A stretch of DNA of 64,000 bases from Naumannella halotolerans (GTDB taxonomy: Bacteria; Actinomycetota; Actinomycetes; Propionibacteriales; Propionibacteriaceae). Numbering within the stretch: position 1 is the first letter of the stretch; each line of letters starts with the position of its first letter. Shown one piece after another: positions 8,546 to 19,467 of the stretch. The position numbers were made by a program, and so were the translations under genes. The notes beneath the pieces were generated by a model. That model made no database searches. It saw only the letters and a list, made by a program, of their open reading frames with translations, and was not told the DNA's origin. The stretch spans positions 1,550,001-1,614,000 of the forward strand of contig NZ_SOAW01000001.1 in the NCBI RefSeq assembly GCF_004364645.1, given 5' to 3'.

Positions 8546-9718
8546 TCAGCTCCGGGGGAACTGGCCGGGACCGGGTTGTCCGGGGGCCGGGTAGCCGGCC
8601 GGGGGCGGGAAGTTCGGCGGCTGCTGCCCGGACTGCTGCTGCGGTGCCTGGTGGGCGTGCGGTTGCGGCGCCTGCGGCGCGGGCTGCTGCGGTGCCTGCT
8701 CACCCTGCCAGACCGGGGTCGGCGCCGGCACCATCGCCAGGACCCGCTCCACCACCTGGGTGGGCTCGATGTTGTCGGCGACGGCGTCGAAACCGAGCAC
8801 CAGCCGGTGCGCCATCACGTCCTTGGCGACGGCCTGCACATCGGTCGGCAGGACGTAGTCGCGGCCGTGGATCAGCGCCAGGGCACGGGAGGCAGCGACC
8901 AACCCGAGGGTGGCCCGGGGGCTGCAGCCGATCTGGATCACCGACTCCAGGTCGGGCATGTCGAACTCGGCGGGGGTACGGGTGGCCAGCACCAGGCGCA
9001 CGATGTACTCGGCGACCAGATTGTGCACGTACACATCCGAGGCCATGGTCTGCAGTTGCCGGACCATCGCCGGGTTCAGCACATTCGTCGCCTCCGGCGG
9101 GCTGACGCTCATCCGGCGGAGGATCTCGAACTCCTCGTTGCCGCGCGGGTACGGTACGTCGACCTTCAGCAGGAACCGGTCGCGCTGGGCCTCGGGCAGC
9201 GGGTAGACACCTTCGGACTCGACCGGGTTCTGGGTGGCGATGACGATGAACGGATCCGGGGTCTTGTGCGTCTGGCCGCCGAGCGAGACCTGCTTCTCCG
9301 CCATCAGCTCCAGCATCGCCGACTGCACCTTGGCCGGTGCCCGGTTGATCTCGTCGGCCAGCACGAAGTTCACGAAGATGGGGCCGAGCTCGACCTGGAA
9401 GGACTCCGACTTCGCCGAGTAGATCCGCGTACCGACGATGTCGGAGGGCACCAGGTCGGGGGTGAACTGGATCCGGGCGAAACTGCCCCCGACGACGGTG
9501 GCGAAGCTGCGTACCGCCAGGGTCTTGGCCACACCCGGTACGCCCTCGAGCAGACAGTGGCCCTTGGCCAGCAACGCCACCATCAGCTGTTCGACCATGT
9601 GCTCCTGGCCGACGATGACCTGCTGCACCTGCTGGATCGACCTGCCGAGCAGTTCGGCCGCCTCGGCAGTCGTCAGGTCGTCGCTGCGCGCCTGGTCGGG
9701 CTGGGTTGCACTGCTCAC
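8546..9718 (-). CDS. MoxR family AAA+ ATPase
   Basis: A 390-residue AAA+ ATPase with Walker A GVPGVAKT (about 59-66), Walker B LADEIN (about 121-126) and the MoxR signature ATQNPVESEGVYPLPEAQRDRF. I choose GTG 9718 because AGGAG ends 5 nt before it. The last 60 residues are a Pro/Gln-rich, probably disordered tail (AP, QQ and PG repeats) not usual for MoxR and possibly a docking segment. First gene of the moxR-DUF58-VWA-VWA operon. MoxR proteins are thought to act as chaperones for the neighbouring VWA proteins. Confidence 0.92.
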   Translation of the reverse strand: MSSATQPDQARSDDLTTAEAAELLGRSIQQVQQVIVGQEHMVEQLMVALLAKGHCLLEGVPGVAKTLAVRSFATVVGGSFARIQFTPDLVPSDIVGTRIYSAKSESFQVELGPIFVNFVLADEINRAPAKVQSAMLELMAEKQVSLGGQTHKTPDPFIVIATQNPVESEGVYPLPEAQRDRFLLKVDVPYPRGNEEFEILRRMSVSPPEATNVLNPAMVRQLQTMASDVYVHNLVAEYIVRLVLATRTPAEFDMPDLESVIQIGCSPRATLGLVAASRALALIHGRDYVLPTDVQAVAKDVMAHRLVLGFDAVADNIEPTQVVERVLAMVPAPTPVWQGEQAPQQPAPQAPQPHAHQAPQQQSGQQPPNFPPPAGYPAPGQPGPGQFPRS

Positions 9719-9950
9719 TAACACTCCTGTGCCTGGTCGGATCCGATCACTCGGATGGTCACTGGTTCAGTCGGGTCACCGGCGGTCGCGCGGCGCCCCG
9801 CACACGATACCCGCCACCCGGTCAGTGAACCCGCCGACGGCTGAGCTGGCGCTGTGTCTGTGGTGTGAATCATCGCGATATCCCCGCCTGGACCGCTTCG
9901 GCACGGTGCGGGGAGGCGGTCCGCCCCGAACTCGTGGTGGAATGTCCCTG

Positions 9951-10811
9951 ATGTCTGGACCCGAACTGTTCCCACTGGCTGCCAGTGACCCGCCGCGGAT
10001 CGGCGGCTACTGGCTCGACGCCAGGGTCGCGGCCCGTGAGTCCGGCGTCGGTTTCCTGGCCCACAGCACGGTTCCCCGCGAGGACGGCCGCTCCGATGTG
10101 ATCCTGGTCCAGCTGAACGAGGGCGCCTCCCGCGATGCAGCGGCCCGGGACCGGTTCGCCGGCCTGGTGAACGCTCAGCCGATCGACGACGTGATCGCCC
10201 GCGGCGGACAGGGCCAGGACGCTGGCAGGTTGGCCCGCAAATTCGTCGAGGAGTCCGCCGACACCCCGGCCGGGGCGACCCCGTTGCCCGCAGCCCCGTG
10301 GGTGGCGCTGGCCGCCGACGGCACCGATCGCCCCGCCGTCTTCGCCGATGAGCTGCTGCGGGAGGTCCAACTGGCCGACGTCGCCCCGCAGGGGTCACCG
10401 AGTGGGCCCGATTACGAACTGCCGTGGATCCGACGGGTGGCGCCGGGGTTGACTCGAATCTGGCCGCTGCCGTGGCCGGGAAGGTTCGATCGTGCCGGTT
10501 GGGGGACGATCCTGGTCAGTTGGCTGTTGACCTTGTTGATCGCCGCACTGGGGGTGTTCATCGCCACGTTGATCTTCCGCAACGAACCGCCGCAGCAACC
10601 TCCGCCGCCGATTCCCACCTCCGGGTCGGGTGAACCGCAGTCGGGCAGCCCGGAGTCGGCCGATCCGAGCGATTCCAGCGCCAGTCCCAGTGAGGATCCG
10701 AGCTCGTCCGGTGAGCCCAGTGAGGAGCCCTCGGAATCGGGTTCGGCTTCGCCGACGCCGGGTGAGGAGAGCAGCCAGCCCGGCGGTCCGACCACGAGAT
10801 CGCGGTTGTGA
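9951..10811 (+). CDS. Single-pass membrane protein of unknown function with Ser/Pro/Glu-rich tail
   Basis: A 286-residue protein, transcribed away from moxR. Residues 1-165 form a soluble domain I do not recognise (GYWLDARVAARESGVGFLAH, VILVQLNEGASRDAAARDRFAGLV). A transmembrane helix follows (about 183-207, ILVSWLLTLLIAALGVFIATL). The last 75 residues are low-complexity Ser/Pro/Glu/Gly, probably outside the cell. GGTGGA lies 9 nt before ATG 9951. An in-frame ATG at 9942 is possible. It overlaps the next gene by 4 bp. The divergent moxR operon hints at an envelope-related role, but this is weak. Confidence 0.7.
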   Translation: MSGPELFPLAASDPPRIGGYWLDARVAARESGVGFLAHSTVPREDGRSDVILVQLNEGASRDAAARDRFAGLVNAQPIDDVIARGGQGQDAGRLARKFVEESADTPAGATPLPAAPWVALAADGTDRPAVFADELLREVQLADVAPQGSPSGPDYELPWIRRVAPGLTRIWPLPWPGRFDRAGWGTILVSWLLTLLIAALGVFIATLIFRNEPPQQPPPPIPTSGSGEPQSGSPESADPSDSSASPSEDPSSSGEPSEEPSESGSASPTPGEESSQPGGPTTRSRL

Positions 10812-11641
10812 GCACTGTGGGCGGTGGTCAGGTGCCACGATTGATCGCCAGTGACCTGGACGGGACGTTCCTCTCCCCCGACGGCAGCATCTCGGAGGTG
10901 AACGCCCGCGCGGTGGAGCTCGCGCGGGCGGCGGGGATCCACTTCGTCTTCGCCACCGGTCGGCCGCCGCGCTGGCTGGATGTGCTGAACACCCTGCCGG
11001 CCGACGAACGCCGGGTGATCTGTTCCAACGGTGCGCTGGTCTTCGACCTGAGCAGCCAGGAGTTCCTGATCTCCCACCCGATCCCGGTCGACGAACTGCA
11101 GCGCACGATCGCCGTGATCCGGGAGCTGGCCCCGCAGGTGGCCTTCGCCGTGGAGCAGGGGTTCTCGGTCGGGGTGGAGGACCATTTCATCCGGGACCTG
11201 CGGGCAGCCGAACGGATCCGCCGGGTCACCGTCGCGCCGGCCGAACGGTTGATCGAGTCGGGGCCGGTGCTGAAGTTGCTGGCCCAGCATCCGACGATCA
11301 CCTCCGATGAGTTCCACACCCTGGTCGAGGGGGCGTTGGCCGAGCTGGTGACCGTCACCCATTCCTCCTTCGGCCGGCGTGGACTGTTGGAGATCAGCGC
11401 CCTCGGCGTCAGCAAGGCCAGCACCCTGGCCGAGTACAGCCGCCGGCTGGGTATCGCACCGGCCGAGGTGGCCGCCTTCGGCGACATGCCGAACGATGCG
11501 CAGATGCTGGCCTGGGCCGGGCACCCCCATGTGATGGAGCATGCCCACCACAGCCTGGAGACGCTGGACGCCACCCGGATCGGCAGCAATGCCGACTCCG
11601 CGGTCGGCCGGGCGATCCTGGCCTGGCTGGGTGAGCGGTGA
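10808..11641 (+). CDS. HAD superfamily (Cof-type) phosphatase
   Basis: A 277-residue HAD hydrolase with motif I DLDGTFLSPDG, motif II ATGRPP, a motif III lysine in GVSKASTL and motif IV AFGDMPNDAQML. The order and cap insertion fit the Cof/IIB subfamily, which dephosphorylates sugar phosphates or similar metabolites. The GTG start overlaps the previous stop (GTGA). An internal GTG at 10832 gives the shorter N-terminus PRLIASDLDGT seen in many homologues. It is coupled by a second GTGA overlap to the glycosyltransferase that follows. Confidence 0.87.
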   Translation: MSTVGGGQVPRLIASDLDGTFLSPDGSISEVNARAVELARAAGIHFVFATGRPPRWLDVLNTLPADERRVICSNGALVFDLSSQEFLISHPIPVDELQRTIAVIRELAPQVAFAVEQGFSVGVEDHFIRDLRAAERIRRVTVAPAERLIESGPVLKLLAQHPTITSDEFHTLVEGALAELVTVTHSSFGRRGLLEISALGVSKASTLAEYSRRLGIAPAEVAAFGDMPNDAQMLAWAGHPHVMEHAHHSLETLDATRIGSNADSAVGRAILAWLGER

Positions 11642-12843
11642 GCGAACGCGGGAAACGGCTGGCCATGGCCATCCTCTGGTGGTTGCCACCGGCGGTGGTG
11701 GCCTGTCTGGTCGGCGCGGTGGGGTTGCAGATCGGTTCGATCATCCCGTGGGATCCGTTCGCCCTCGATCTCGGCATCTACCGGCGGGCGGGTGTGGATC
11801 TGCTCGCGGGACGCGACTTCTACCTGACTCCGCAGGAGAGCTGGCCGTTCATCTATCCGCCCTTCGCCGCACTGCTGGCCGTACCCCTGGCGTGGATGAG
11901 CTGGACGGTGACGACGATCGTCTGGCCGGCGTTGAATGCGGCGCTGCTGATGGCGATCGGATACCGATTCGGGATCAAGGGCTGGCGGTTGTGCCTGTTG
12001 ATCACCCTTGCGGTGGTGGTCGTGGAACCGATCCGGATCACTTTGGCGTTCGGCCAGATCAACATCGTGCTGATGGCTCTGGTGGTGCTGGATTCGTTGC
12101 CGGGCAAACGTTTGCTGGGTGAGCGTCGCTGGCTGCCGGAGGGATGGCTGACCGGCCTGGCGGCGGCGATCAAGCTGACACCGGGGATCTTCGCGGTCTA
12201 CCAGCTCGGTGTCCGGCGCTGGCGGGTCGCGGCGGTCACGGTGGGGACCTTCCTGCTCAGCGTGGTGATCGGTTTCCTTGCGCTGCCGGCGGCGTCGGTG
12301 GAGTTCTGGACCCGGTTGGCCGGCGGGGATTCGGGGATCAACGAGGGGTTGTTCCACTACACGAACCAGTCGGTGGTCGGGAATGCGGTACGCCTGTTCG
12401 GCGACGGCGCGGAGACCGCAGCACTGCCGTTCACCGCGCTGGCCGGATTGATCGGACTGGTCGCCGCGGTGGCCTGGCACCGGCTGGGGCAGGTGTCGCT
12501 GGCGCTGTCCCTGGTCGGATTCGCCGCCCTGGTGGCCTCCCCGATCTCCTGGTCGCACCACTATGTGTGGGTGCTCCCGCTCGGCCTGGTGCTGTTCCGC
12601 AGCCGACGCGAACTCCCCCGACTGGTGTTGGTGACCGGGATTCTCCTGGTCGCCTATGTGACCTTCGCCCCGTTCAACGCCCTGCCGTACGCGCAGGAGG
12701 AGACCTGGGGTATCGGTTACCGGTTGCTGAACACTGCCGGCCTGCTGCTGGCGCTGACCTTCATGATCAGCTGCCTTCTGGTCGGGGTACGCAAGCTCCG
12801 GGACAGGACTGCGGTTTCGGATGTCGCGGTGAGCAGCGGTTAG
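11638..12843 (+). CDS. GT87-like polyprenyl-phosphate mannosyltransferase, multipass
   Basis: A 401-residue polytopic protein with about ten hydrophobic segments and the DLGIYRRAGVDLLAGRDFY and WPFIYPPFAALL motifs of the GT87/DUF2029 family (PimE-type alpha-1,2-mannosyltransferases). The family uses polyprenyl-phosphate-mannose on the outer face of the membrane to elongate glycolipids. The catalytic Asp is probably in LDLGIY. Its GTG overlaps the upstream HAD stop (GTGA). The acceptor is unknown and could be a PIM-like lipid or lipomannan. Confidence 0.82.
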   Translation: MSERGKRLAMAILWWLPPAVVACLVGAVGLQIGSIIPWDPFALDLGIYRRAGVDLLAGRDFYLTPQESWPFIYPPFAALLAVPLAWMSWTVTTIVWPALNAALLMAIGYRFGIKGWRLCLLITLAVVVVEPIRITLAFGQINIVLMALVVLDSLPGKRLLGERRWLPEGWLTGLAAAIKLTPGIFAVYQLGVRRWRVAAVTVGTFLLSVVIGFLALPAASVEFWTRLAGGDSGINEGLFHYTNQSVVGNAVRLFGDGAETAALPFTALAGLIGLVAAVAWHRLGQVSLALSLVGFAALVASPISWSHHYVWVLPLGLVLFRSRRELPRLVLVTGILLVAYVTFAPFNALPYAQEETWGIGYRLLNTAGLLLALTFMISCLLVGVRKLRDRTAVSDVAVSSG

Positions 12844-12858
12844 ACTCAGCGGTCGCAA

Positions 12859-12932
12859 GGGGCGGTAGCTCAGCAGGTCAGAGCAGGGGACTCATAATCC
12901 CTGGGTCGCGGGTTCGAGCCCCGCCCGCCCCA
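12859..12932 (+). tRNA. tRNA with CAT anticodon (Met, possibly Ile2)
   Basis: A full cloverleaf reads on the + strand. The acceptor stem is GGGGCGG/CCGCCCC, the D stem GCTC/GAGC, the anticodon loop CTCATAA with CAT at 12893-12895, the T arm GCGGG-TTCGAGC-CCCGC and the discriminator base A. CCA is not encoded. The CAT anticodon fits elongator tRNA-Met. A lysidine-modified tRNA-Ile2 cannot be excluded by eye. Confidence 0.93.
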
Positions 12933-13011
12933 CCGGCGGGGAACCCGTGCTCCCGGATTACTCTTACCGACACGGTCACAGCCGTGACACCGTTCACCCC
13001 GAGGAGCTCCC

Positions 13012-13167
13012 ATGACGATACGTCCAGCCCTGGTGGCCCTGGCTGTCGTGATCGTTGTGCTCCTCCTCGTGCTGTTCCTGGCCGGCCTAGGTCAGAGCGT
13101 CATCTGTGAGGCAGGCGGATCGTCGGGCTGCGAGTCCTCCTGGCGCTGGGACTGGCCCCTCCAGTGA
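13012..13167 (+). CDS. Small single-pass membrane peptide (51 aa)
   Basis: A 51-codon frame starts at ATG 13012 with GAGGAG 6 nt upstream. It encodes one strong hydrophobic segment (about 6-26, ALVALAVVIVVLLLVLFLAG). A short tail follows with two cysteines (32 and 40) and a Trp-rich end (WRWDWPLQ). It sits alone between the tRNA and the dicarboxylate transporter promoter. The strong ribosome site and membrane helix support a real gene. Function unknown. Confidence 0.65.
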   Translation: MTIRPALVALAVVIVVLLLVLFLAGLGQSVICEAGGSSGCESSWRWDWPLQ

Positions 13168-13278
13168 CCTGAGCCCGAAGGCGCTGAACGCGCCCCGGCG
13201 CCTCGATCTTCGTCGGTTAGGGTTCCCAAACCCCTTGCAGTACGGGCATTCCGCAATCCCCCGGTTACTCCGTTCACC

Positions 13279-13321
13279 TGCACAAACCGCTCCGGACGAC
13301 ATATACTACGAATCGTAGTAT
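13279..13321 (+). promoter_or_regulatory. Promoter and 19-bp palindromic operator of the transporter/sdh region
   Basis: ATACTACGA-A-TCGTAGTAT (13303-13321) is a perfect palindrome with 9-bp arms. It overlaps a good -10 hexamer, TATACT (13302-13307). A weak -35, TGCACA, lies 17 bp upstream. Repressor binding here would block the promoter. The regulator is not encoded nearby. Confidence 0.65.
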
Positions 13322-13345
13322 TCACTGACGATGCCAGGGGCCCCC

Positions 13346-14824
13346 ATGGAAACCGACCAGCCAGCCACCCAGAGCAGCCCGCGGTTCGACACCTCCTTCC
13401 TCTGGAAGTTCGCGGTGATGGTGGCCGTCGCCCTCGCGATCTACTTCATCCCCCCGCCGGCAGGGGTCGACCCGCGGGGGATGCACATGCTGGCCATCTT
13501 CGTGGCCACCATCCTCGGGCTGATCCTGCAACCGCTGCCGACGCCGTCGATCGCCATCATCGGCCTGGCGGTGGCGATGATCACCGGCGCCATGGACGTC
13601 GGCGAGGGTGAGGCCCTGGCCGGCTTCGCCAATGCCACCGTGCTGCTGATCGTCGCGGCCTTCTTCATCGCCGACGGCTTCCTGCTGACCGGGCTCGGAC
13701 GGCGGATCGCGCTGATCTTCGTCTCCTGGATCGGCAAATCCCCCCTGGGTATCGCCTACGGCATGGCCGTCACCGACCTGGTACTGGCACCGGCCACGCC
13801 GTCGAACACCGCGCGTGCCGGCGGGGTCGTCTACCCGATCATCCGCTCGATCTCCGAGGTCCAGGGCTCCACCCCGGACAGCGACGAATCCCGGCGCAAG
13901 CTGGGCTCCTACCTCACCCTGACCGCGGCCCATGTCAACGTGATCACCAGTGCCATGTTCGTCACTGCCATGGCCGGCAACCCGGTCGCCCAGGAAGCCG
14001 CCGCCGGACTCGGGGTGGAGATCACCTGGGGCGGCTGGGCACTGGCCGCGATCGTCCCCGGGATCCTCAGCCTGCTCGCCGTTCCGTGGGTGATGACCCT
14101 GCTCTACCGCCCCACCGCCACCCACACCCCCGATGCCCCGGAGATGGCCCGTACCGAACTTCGGAAGATGGGCCGGATGTCCCACGGCGAAATGATCATG
14201 GCCGGGACCTTCGTGCTGTTGCTCGGGCTGTGGATCGCCGGATCGAGCATCGGGGTGAACGCGACGGCCGCAGCCTTCGTCGGCATCGCCATCCTGCTGC
14301 TCACCCGCGTCCTGACCTGGAAGGACATGGCGCGCAACGCCTCAGCCTGGAACACCTTCATCTTCTTCGCCGTGCTGGTCGGCATGGCCGCCCAGCTCAA
14401 CACCCTCGGTGTGATCGACTGGATCGGCAGTGTGGTCTCCGGCCTGGTCGGCGGCATGCCCTGGGTCCTGGCTTTCGCCATCCTCAGCCTCGTCTACTTC
14501 TACGTCCACTACCTCTTCGCCTCCAACACCGCCCAGATCGTCGCCATGTACGCGGTCTTCGTCGGTGCAGCGATCACCGCCGGCGCCCCGCCGATGTTCG
14601 CCGCCCTGGTCTTCGGATTCATCGGCAACCTCTTCGGCGCACTCTCCCACTACGCCTCCGGACCGTCGGCCGTCATCTACGGCTCCGGGTACGTGAAGGT
14701 CGGGGAATGGTTCCGGATCGCCTTCGCGATGTCGATCGTGATCATCCTGATCTGGACCATCACCGGTGGCGCCTGGATGTACGTGCTCGGCATGTGGGAA
14801 GGCGCCGGACCGCCGTTCGGATGA
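13346..14824 (+). CDS. DASS-family (SLC13) anion/dicarboxylate:Na+ symporter
   Basis: A 492-residue membrane protein with about 12-14 hydrophobic segments. The SNT-type motifs of DASS/CitT transporters are present (ATPSNTARAGG in the first half, ASNTAQIVAMYA in the second), marking the two re-entrant substrate/sodium sites. Likely substrates are C4-dicarboxylates, 2-oxoglutarate or citrate. I use ATG 13346. ATG 13331 is also in frame, but it lies only about 17 nt after the expected transcript start and has no ribosome site. An 87-bp gap separates it from sdhC, so import and oxidation of succinate may be cotranscribed. Confidence 0.85.
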   Translation: METDQPATQSSPRFDTSFLWKFAVMVAVALAIYFIPPPAGVDPRGMHMLAIFVATILGLILQPLPTPSIAIIGLAVAMITGAMDVGEGEALAGFANATVLLIVAAFFIADGFLLTGLGRRIALIFVSWIGKSPLGIAYGMAVTDLVLAPATPSNTARAGGVVYPIIRSISEVQGSTPDSDESRRKLGSYLTLTAAHVNVITSAMFVTAMAGNPVAQEAAAGLGVEITWGGWALAAIVPGILSLLAVPWVMTLLYRPTATHTPDAPEMARTELRKMGRMSHGEMIMAGTFVLLLGLWIAGSSIGVNATAAAFVGIAILLLTRVLTWKDMARNASAWNTFIFFAVLVGMAAQLNTLGVIDWIGSVVSGLVGGMPWVLAFAILSLVYFYVHYLFASNTAQIVAMYAVFVGAAITAGAPPMFAALVFGFIGNLFGALSHYASGPSAVIYGSGYVKVGEWFRIAFAMSIVIILIWTITGGAWMYVLGMWEGAGPPFG

Positions 14825-14911
14825 TCCCGGGCAACCCTCCCGATCCTGCACCGGACCAGCCACCGAGCCGGTCACCGCCCCGCCAGTTCCGACCCATCAC
14901 GGAGGAAGCAG

Positions 14912-15624
14912 ATGACCACCGTCGATCGCCCACCAACCGCAGGCACCTCGCCACCCCGACCCATGATCAGCAACTTCTGGGCGAAGACGATCATGGCGAT
15001 CACCGGACTGATCTTCGCCGCCTTCGTCTTCGTGCACATGTACGGCAACCTGCACATCTACTACGGCGCCCAGGCCTTCGACGAGTACGCCCACTGGCTG
15101 CGTACCCTGCTGGAGCCACTGCTGCCCTACTCCGGCGTGCTCTGGATCCTGCGCGTGGTGCTGTTGATCTGCCTGGTCCTGCACGTCGGCTGCGCCGTCC
15201 TGCTGCACGTCCGCAGCCGACAAGCCCGCGGACCGCACCGGCGTCCGGGACTGCGTCGCACCGAGGCCTGGTTGGCCCGGTCGATGCTGGCCAGCGGAGT
15301 GATCATCGGACTGTTCGTGATCTTCCACATCCTCGACCTGACGATCGGCCTGCAACCGGCTGCGACCGATGTCTTCACCCACGGGGCCGCCTATGCCAAC
15401 CTCGTCGCAAGCTTCCGGCGACCACTCGTGGCCGCCTTCTACATCCTCGCCATGCTCGTTTTGTCCGCCCATCTGGCCCACGGGATCTGGGCAGCCGCCA
15501 ATGACCTCGGCGCCACCGGCAAGCGGCTGCGTCAGGTCGCGGTGATCGTCGCCGGTCTGGTCGCCCTGGCGGTCTGCGTGGGCAACATCTCGATCCCCGT
15601 GATGGTTCTGACAGGAGGACTGCA

Positions 15625-15628
<4 letters not shown>
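14912..15628 (+). CDS. sdhC: Succinate dehydrogenase cytochrome b subunit
   Basis: A 238-residue, five-helix membrane anchor of the b558 type. It binds haem and menaquinone and anchors the SdhA/SdhB catalytic dimer. Histidines are placed within or beside helices (FVHMYGNLHIYYG, LVLHVGCAVLLH, FVIFHILDL, LSAHLAHGIW), as expected for a di-haem subunit. A GGAGGA site lies 8 nt before ATG 14912. Its stop overlaps the sdhA start (ATGA). Gene order C-A-B is usual for actinobacterial menaquinone-linked enzymes. Confidence 0.92.
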
Positions 15629-17630
<2,002 letters not shown>

Positions 17631-17634
<4 letters not shown>

Positions 17635-17726
17635 CCGCGAGTACAGCGCGTGCCGCGGTTCCTCGGGTACGCGACACCCTCCCCCATCCGATCGACCACG
17701 TCCATGGAGAGGAGGTCGGCCGATGA
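17631..17726 (+). CDS. Bridging mini-ORF between sdhA and sdhB (31 codons)
   Basis: ATG 17631 overlaps the sdhA stop (ATGA). The frame stays open for 31 codons and ends at a TGA that overlaps the sdhB ATG (again ATGA). It contains the strong GGAGAGGAGG ribosome site of sdhB. No protein motif is visible. Its likely role is to carry ribosomes from sdhA to sdhB rather than to make a functional peptide. It could also be chance, since short open frames are common at this GC content. Confidence 0.35.
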
Positions 17727-18469
17727 AGCTGACCTTGAAGATCTGGCGTCAGGACGCCACCGATTCCGCCGGTGGGTTCGTGGAGTACCCGCTCGAGGAG
17801 GTCGGCCCCGAGTTCTCGCTGCTGGAGGCATTGGACAAGCTGAACGACGAGCTGGTCGCCGACGGCCGGGAACCGGTCGCCTTCGACTCCGACTGCCGTG
17901 AAGGTGTCTGCGGCTCCTGCGGGATCACCGTCGACGGTCGGCCCCACGGCCCGGTCGCCAACACCCCGTCCTGTCGGCAGCACCTGCGGTCGTTCGACGA
18001 CGGGGCGACGGTGCGGCTGGAACCGTTCCGCTCGGCCCACTATCCGGTGGTGAAGGATCTGGTGGTCGACCGCGACGGTCTCGACCGGATCATCGGAGCC
18101 GGTGGCTATGTCAGCGTCGATGCCGGCACCGCGCCCGATGCCGACTCCCATCCGGTCACCCACGAACAGGCCGAGTACGCCCTCGACATGGCCGCCTGCA
18201 TCGGCTGCGGGGCCTGCGTCGCGGCCTGCCCGAACGGTTCGGCGAATCTGTTCACCGGCGCCAAGCTGCTGCACCTGTCGACCACCAGCCAGGCCCGGAC
18301 CGAGCGCGGCACCCGGGCCCGGGAGATGGCCGCGGCGAGCGAGGAGTTCGGTCCCTGTTCGCTGTACGGCGAATGCGTCGAGGTCTGCCCGGCGGGGATC
18401 CCGCTGAGCGCCATCGCGGGTCTGAACCGGGAGCGGTTGCGGGAGGTCTTCCGCCGGCGGGCGAACTGA
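17723..18469 (+). CDS. sdhB: Succinate dehydrogenase iron-sulfur subunit
   Basis: A 248-residue protein that passes electrons from SdhA to the quinone site. Ligands are all visible. Cys58, Cys63, Cys66 and Cys84 bind the [2Fe-2S] cluster. Two ferredoxin-like sets follow: Cys159/162/165/169 (CIGCGACVAACP) and Cys212/218/222. AGGAGG lies 6 nt before ATG 17723. It ends 44 bp before the convergent otsB stop. Confidence 0.95.
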   Translation: MKLTLKIWRQDATDSAGGFVEYPLEEVGPEFSLLEALDKLNDELVADGREPVAFDSDCREGVCGSCGITVDGRPHGPVANTPSCRQHLRSFDDGATVRLEPFRSAHYPVVKDLVVDRDGLDRIIGAGGYVSVDAGTAPDADSHPVTHEQAEYALDMAACIGCGACVAACPNGSANLFTGAKLLHLSTTSQARTERGTRAREMAAASEEFGPCSLYGECVEVCPAGIPLSAIAGLNRERLREVFRRRAN

Positions 18470-18506
18470 TGCGGCCACACCCGCGCAGTCGCCGGCCAGT
18501 GGGGCG

Positions 18507-18524
18507 GGGCGGCTCAGGCCGCCC
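18507..18524. terminator. Hairpin at the sdhB/otsB convergent junction
   Basis: GGGCGGC-TCAG-GCCGCCC is a perfect 7-bp GC stem with a 4-nt loop that includes the otsB stop codon. It has no T tract. It may act as a bidirectional terminator. Confidence 0.45.
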
Positions 18525-19377
18525 GGCGATCCAGTTCGTCGGCCAGCAGATGCAACCAGGTCGCCACCTCGGCCGGGCCGTGGCAGACCACATCGGCTCG
18601 CTCGAGCAGGGCGTTCTGCTCCGGCGAGGCCGAGGCGATCAACAGCCCGGGGATGCCGAGGGCGCGCTGGCGTACCACCTCGTCATAGGCGGGCAGGTCA
18701 CCCAGGTCGTCCCCGCCGAAGATCTGCGCCCGCACACCGCGTTCGGCGATCAGCTCGGCCAGGGCCATGCCCTTGTCCTTGCCGGGCGGACGGATCTCCA
18801 GCACCGAACGCCCCGGTTCGACACCGAAGTCGTGCTCGGCGGCGATCGCCCGGGCCCGTTCGATCAATGCCGCGGTGGCCCGCTGCGGGTCGGCGGCGGT
18901 ACGCCAGTGGATGCCGATGGCACGGAACTTGTTCTCGATCGTCACCCCGGGGATCCCGACCTCGTCCACCAGCGCGGTGACGGCTTCGCGTACCTGCGCG
19001 ATCCCCTCCGGTGGCGGCGGGATCGTGAACTCACCGCTCGCGCCGTCCCAGCGCTCGGCACCGTACTGGCCGAGGACGACCATCCGCTCGGCACCGGCCA
19101 GCTGGGCCAGCCCACCGAGTTCGACCGCAGCCCGCGCAGGCCGGCCGGTGATGATGGCGACGGTTCCCAGCCGGCGGGACAGCCGATCGAGTGCCCGAGC
19201 CCCCTCGGGATGGATCACCGCATTCTCCGGCCGATCGATGATCGGCGACAGGGTCCCGTCGAAATCCAGTCCGAGCAGGGAATTCGCCGGGTCCTCGAGC
19301 ACGGCGGAAAGAGCCGCCACCCCCGGTCCCGGGCGCACAGCGAAACGTTCGAGGTCCGGCGCGATCTGATCGACCAT
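18514..19377 (-). CDS. otsB: Trehalose-6-phosphate phosphatase
   Basis: A 287-residue HAD phosphatase that converts trehalose-6-phosphate to trehalose. It has the nucleophile motif LDFDGTLSP (Asp38, Asp40), ITGRPARA, a lysine in GKDKGMAL and FGGDDLGDLPAY. ATG 19377 aligns with family starts. A TTG at 19395 is in frame. It is divergent from otsA with about 200 bp between starts, a region that holds a long hairpin. The two genes form the OtsA-OtsB trehalose pathway. Confidence 0.92.
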   Translation of the reverse strand: MVDQIAPDLERFAVRPGPGVAALSAVLEDPANSLLGLDFDGTLSPIIDRPENAVIHPEGARALDRLSRRLGTVAIITGRPARAAVELGGLAQLAGAERMVVLGQYGAERWDGASGEFTIPPPPEGIAQVREAVTALVDEVGIPGVTIENKFRAIGIHWRTAADPQRATAALIERARAIAAEHDFGVEPGRSVLEIRPPGKDKGMALAELIAERGVRAQIFGGDDLGDLPAYDEVVRQRALGIPGLLIASASPEQNALLERADVVCHGPAEVATWLHLLADELDRRAA

Positions 19378-19467
19378 GGCACAAGCGTGACGCAACCCGG
19401 CGCGGGCAACAACCTGAACGCCGCAATGCGTCCCCGATGCAGGCCCTCAGCCCTCCCCCACGCGTCC

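Noticed and set aside
10828-12858. 676-codon minus-strand frame opposite the HAD and GT87 genes
   Set aside because: Stop-free only because of GC bias. Both + strand genes carry intact family motifs.
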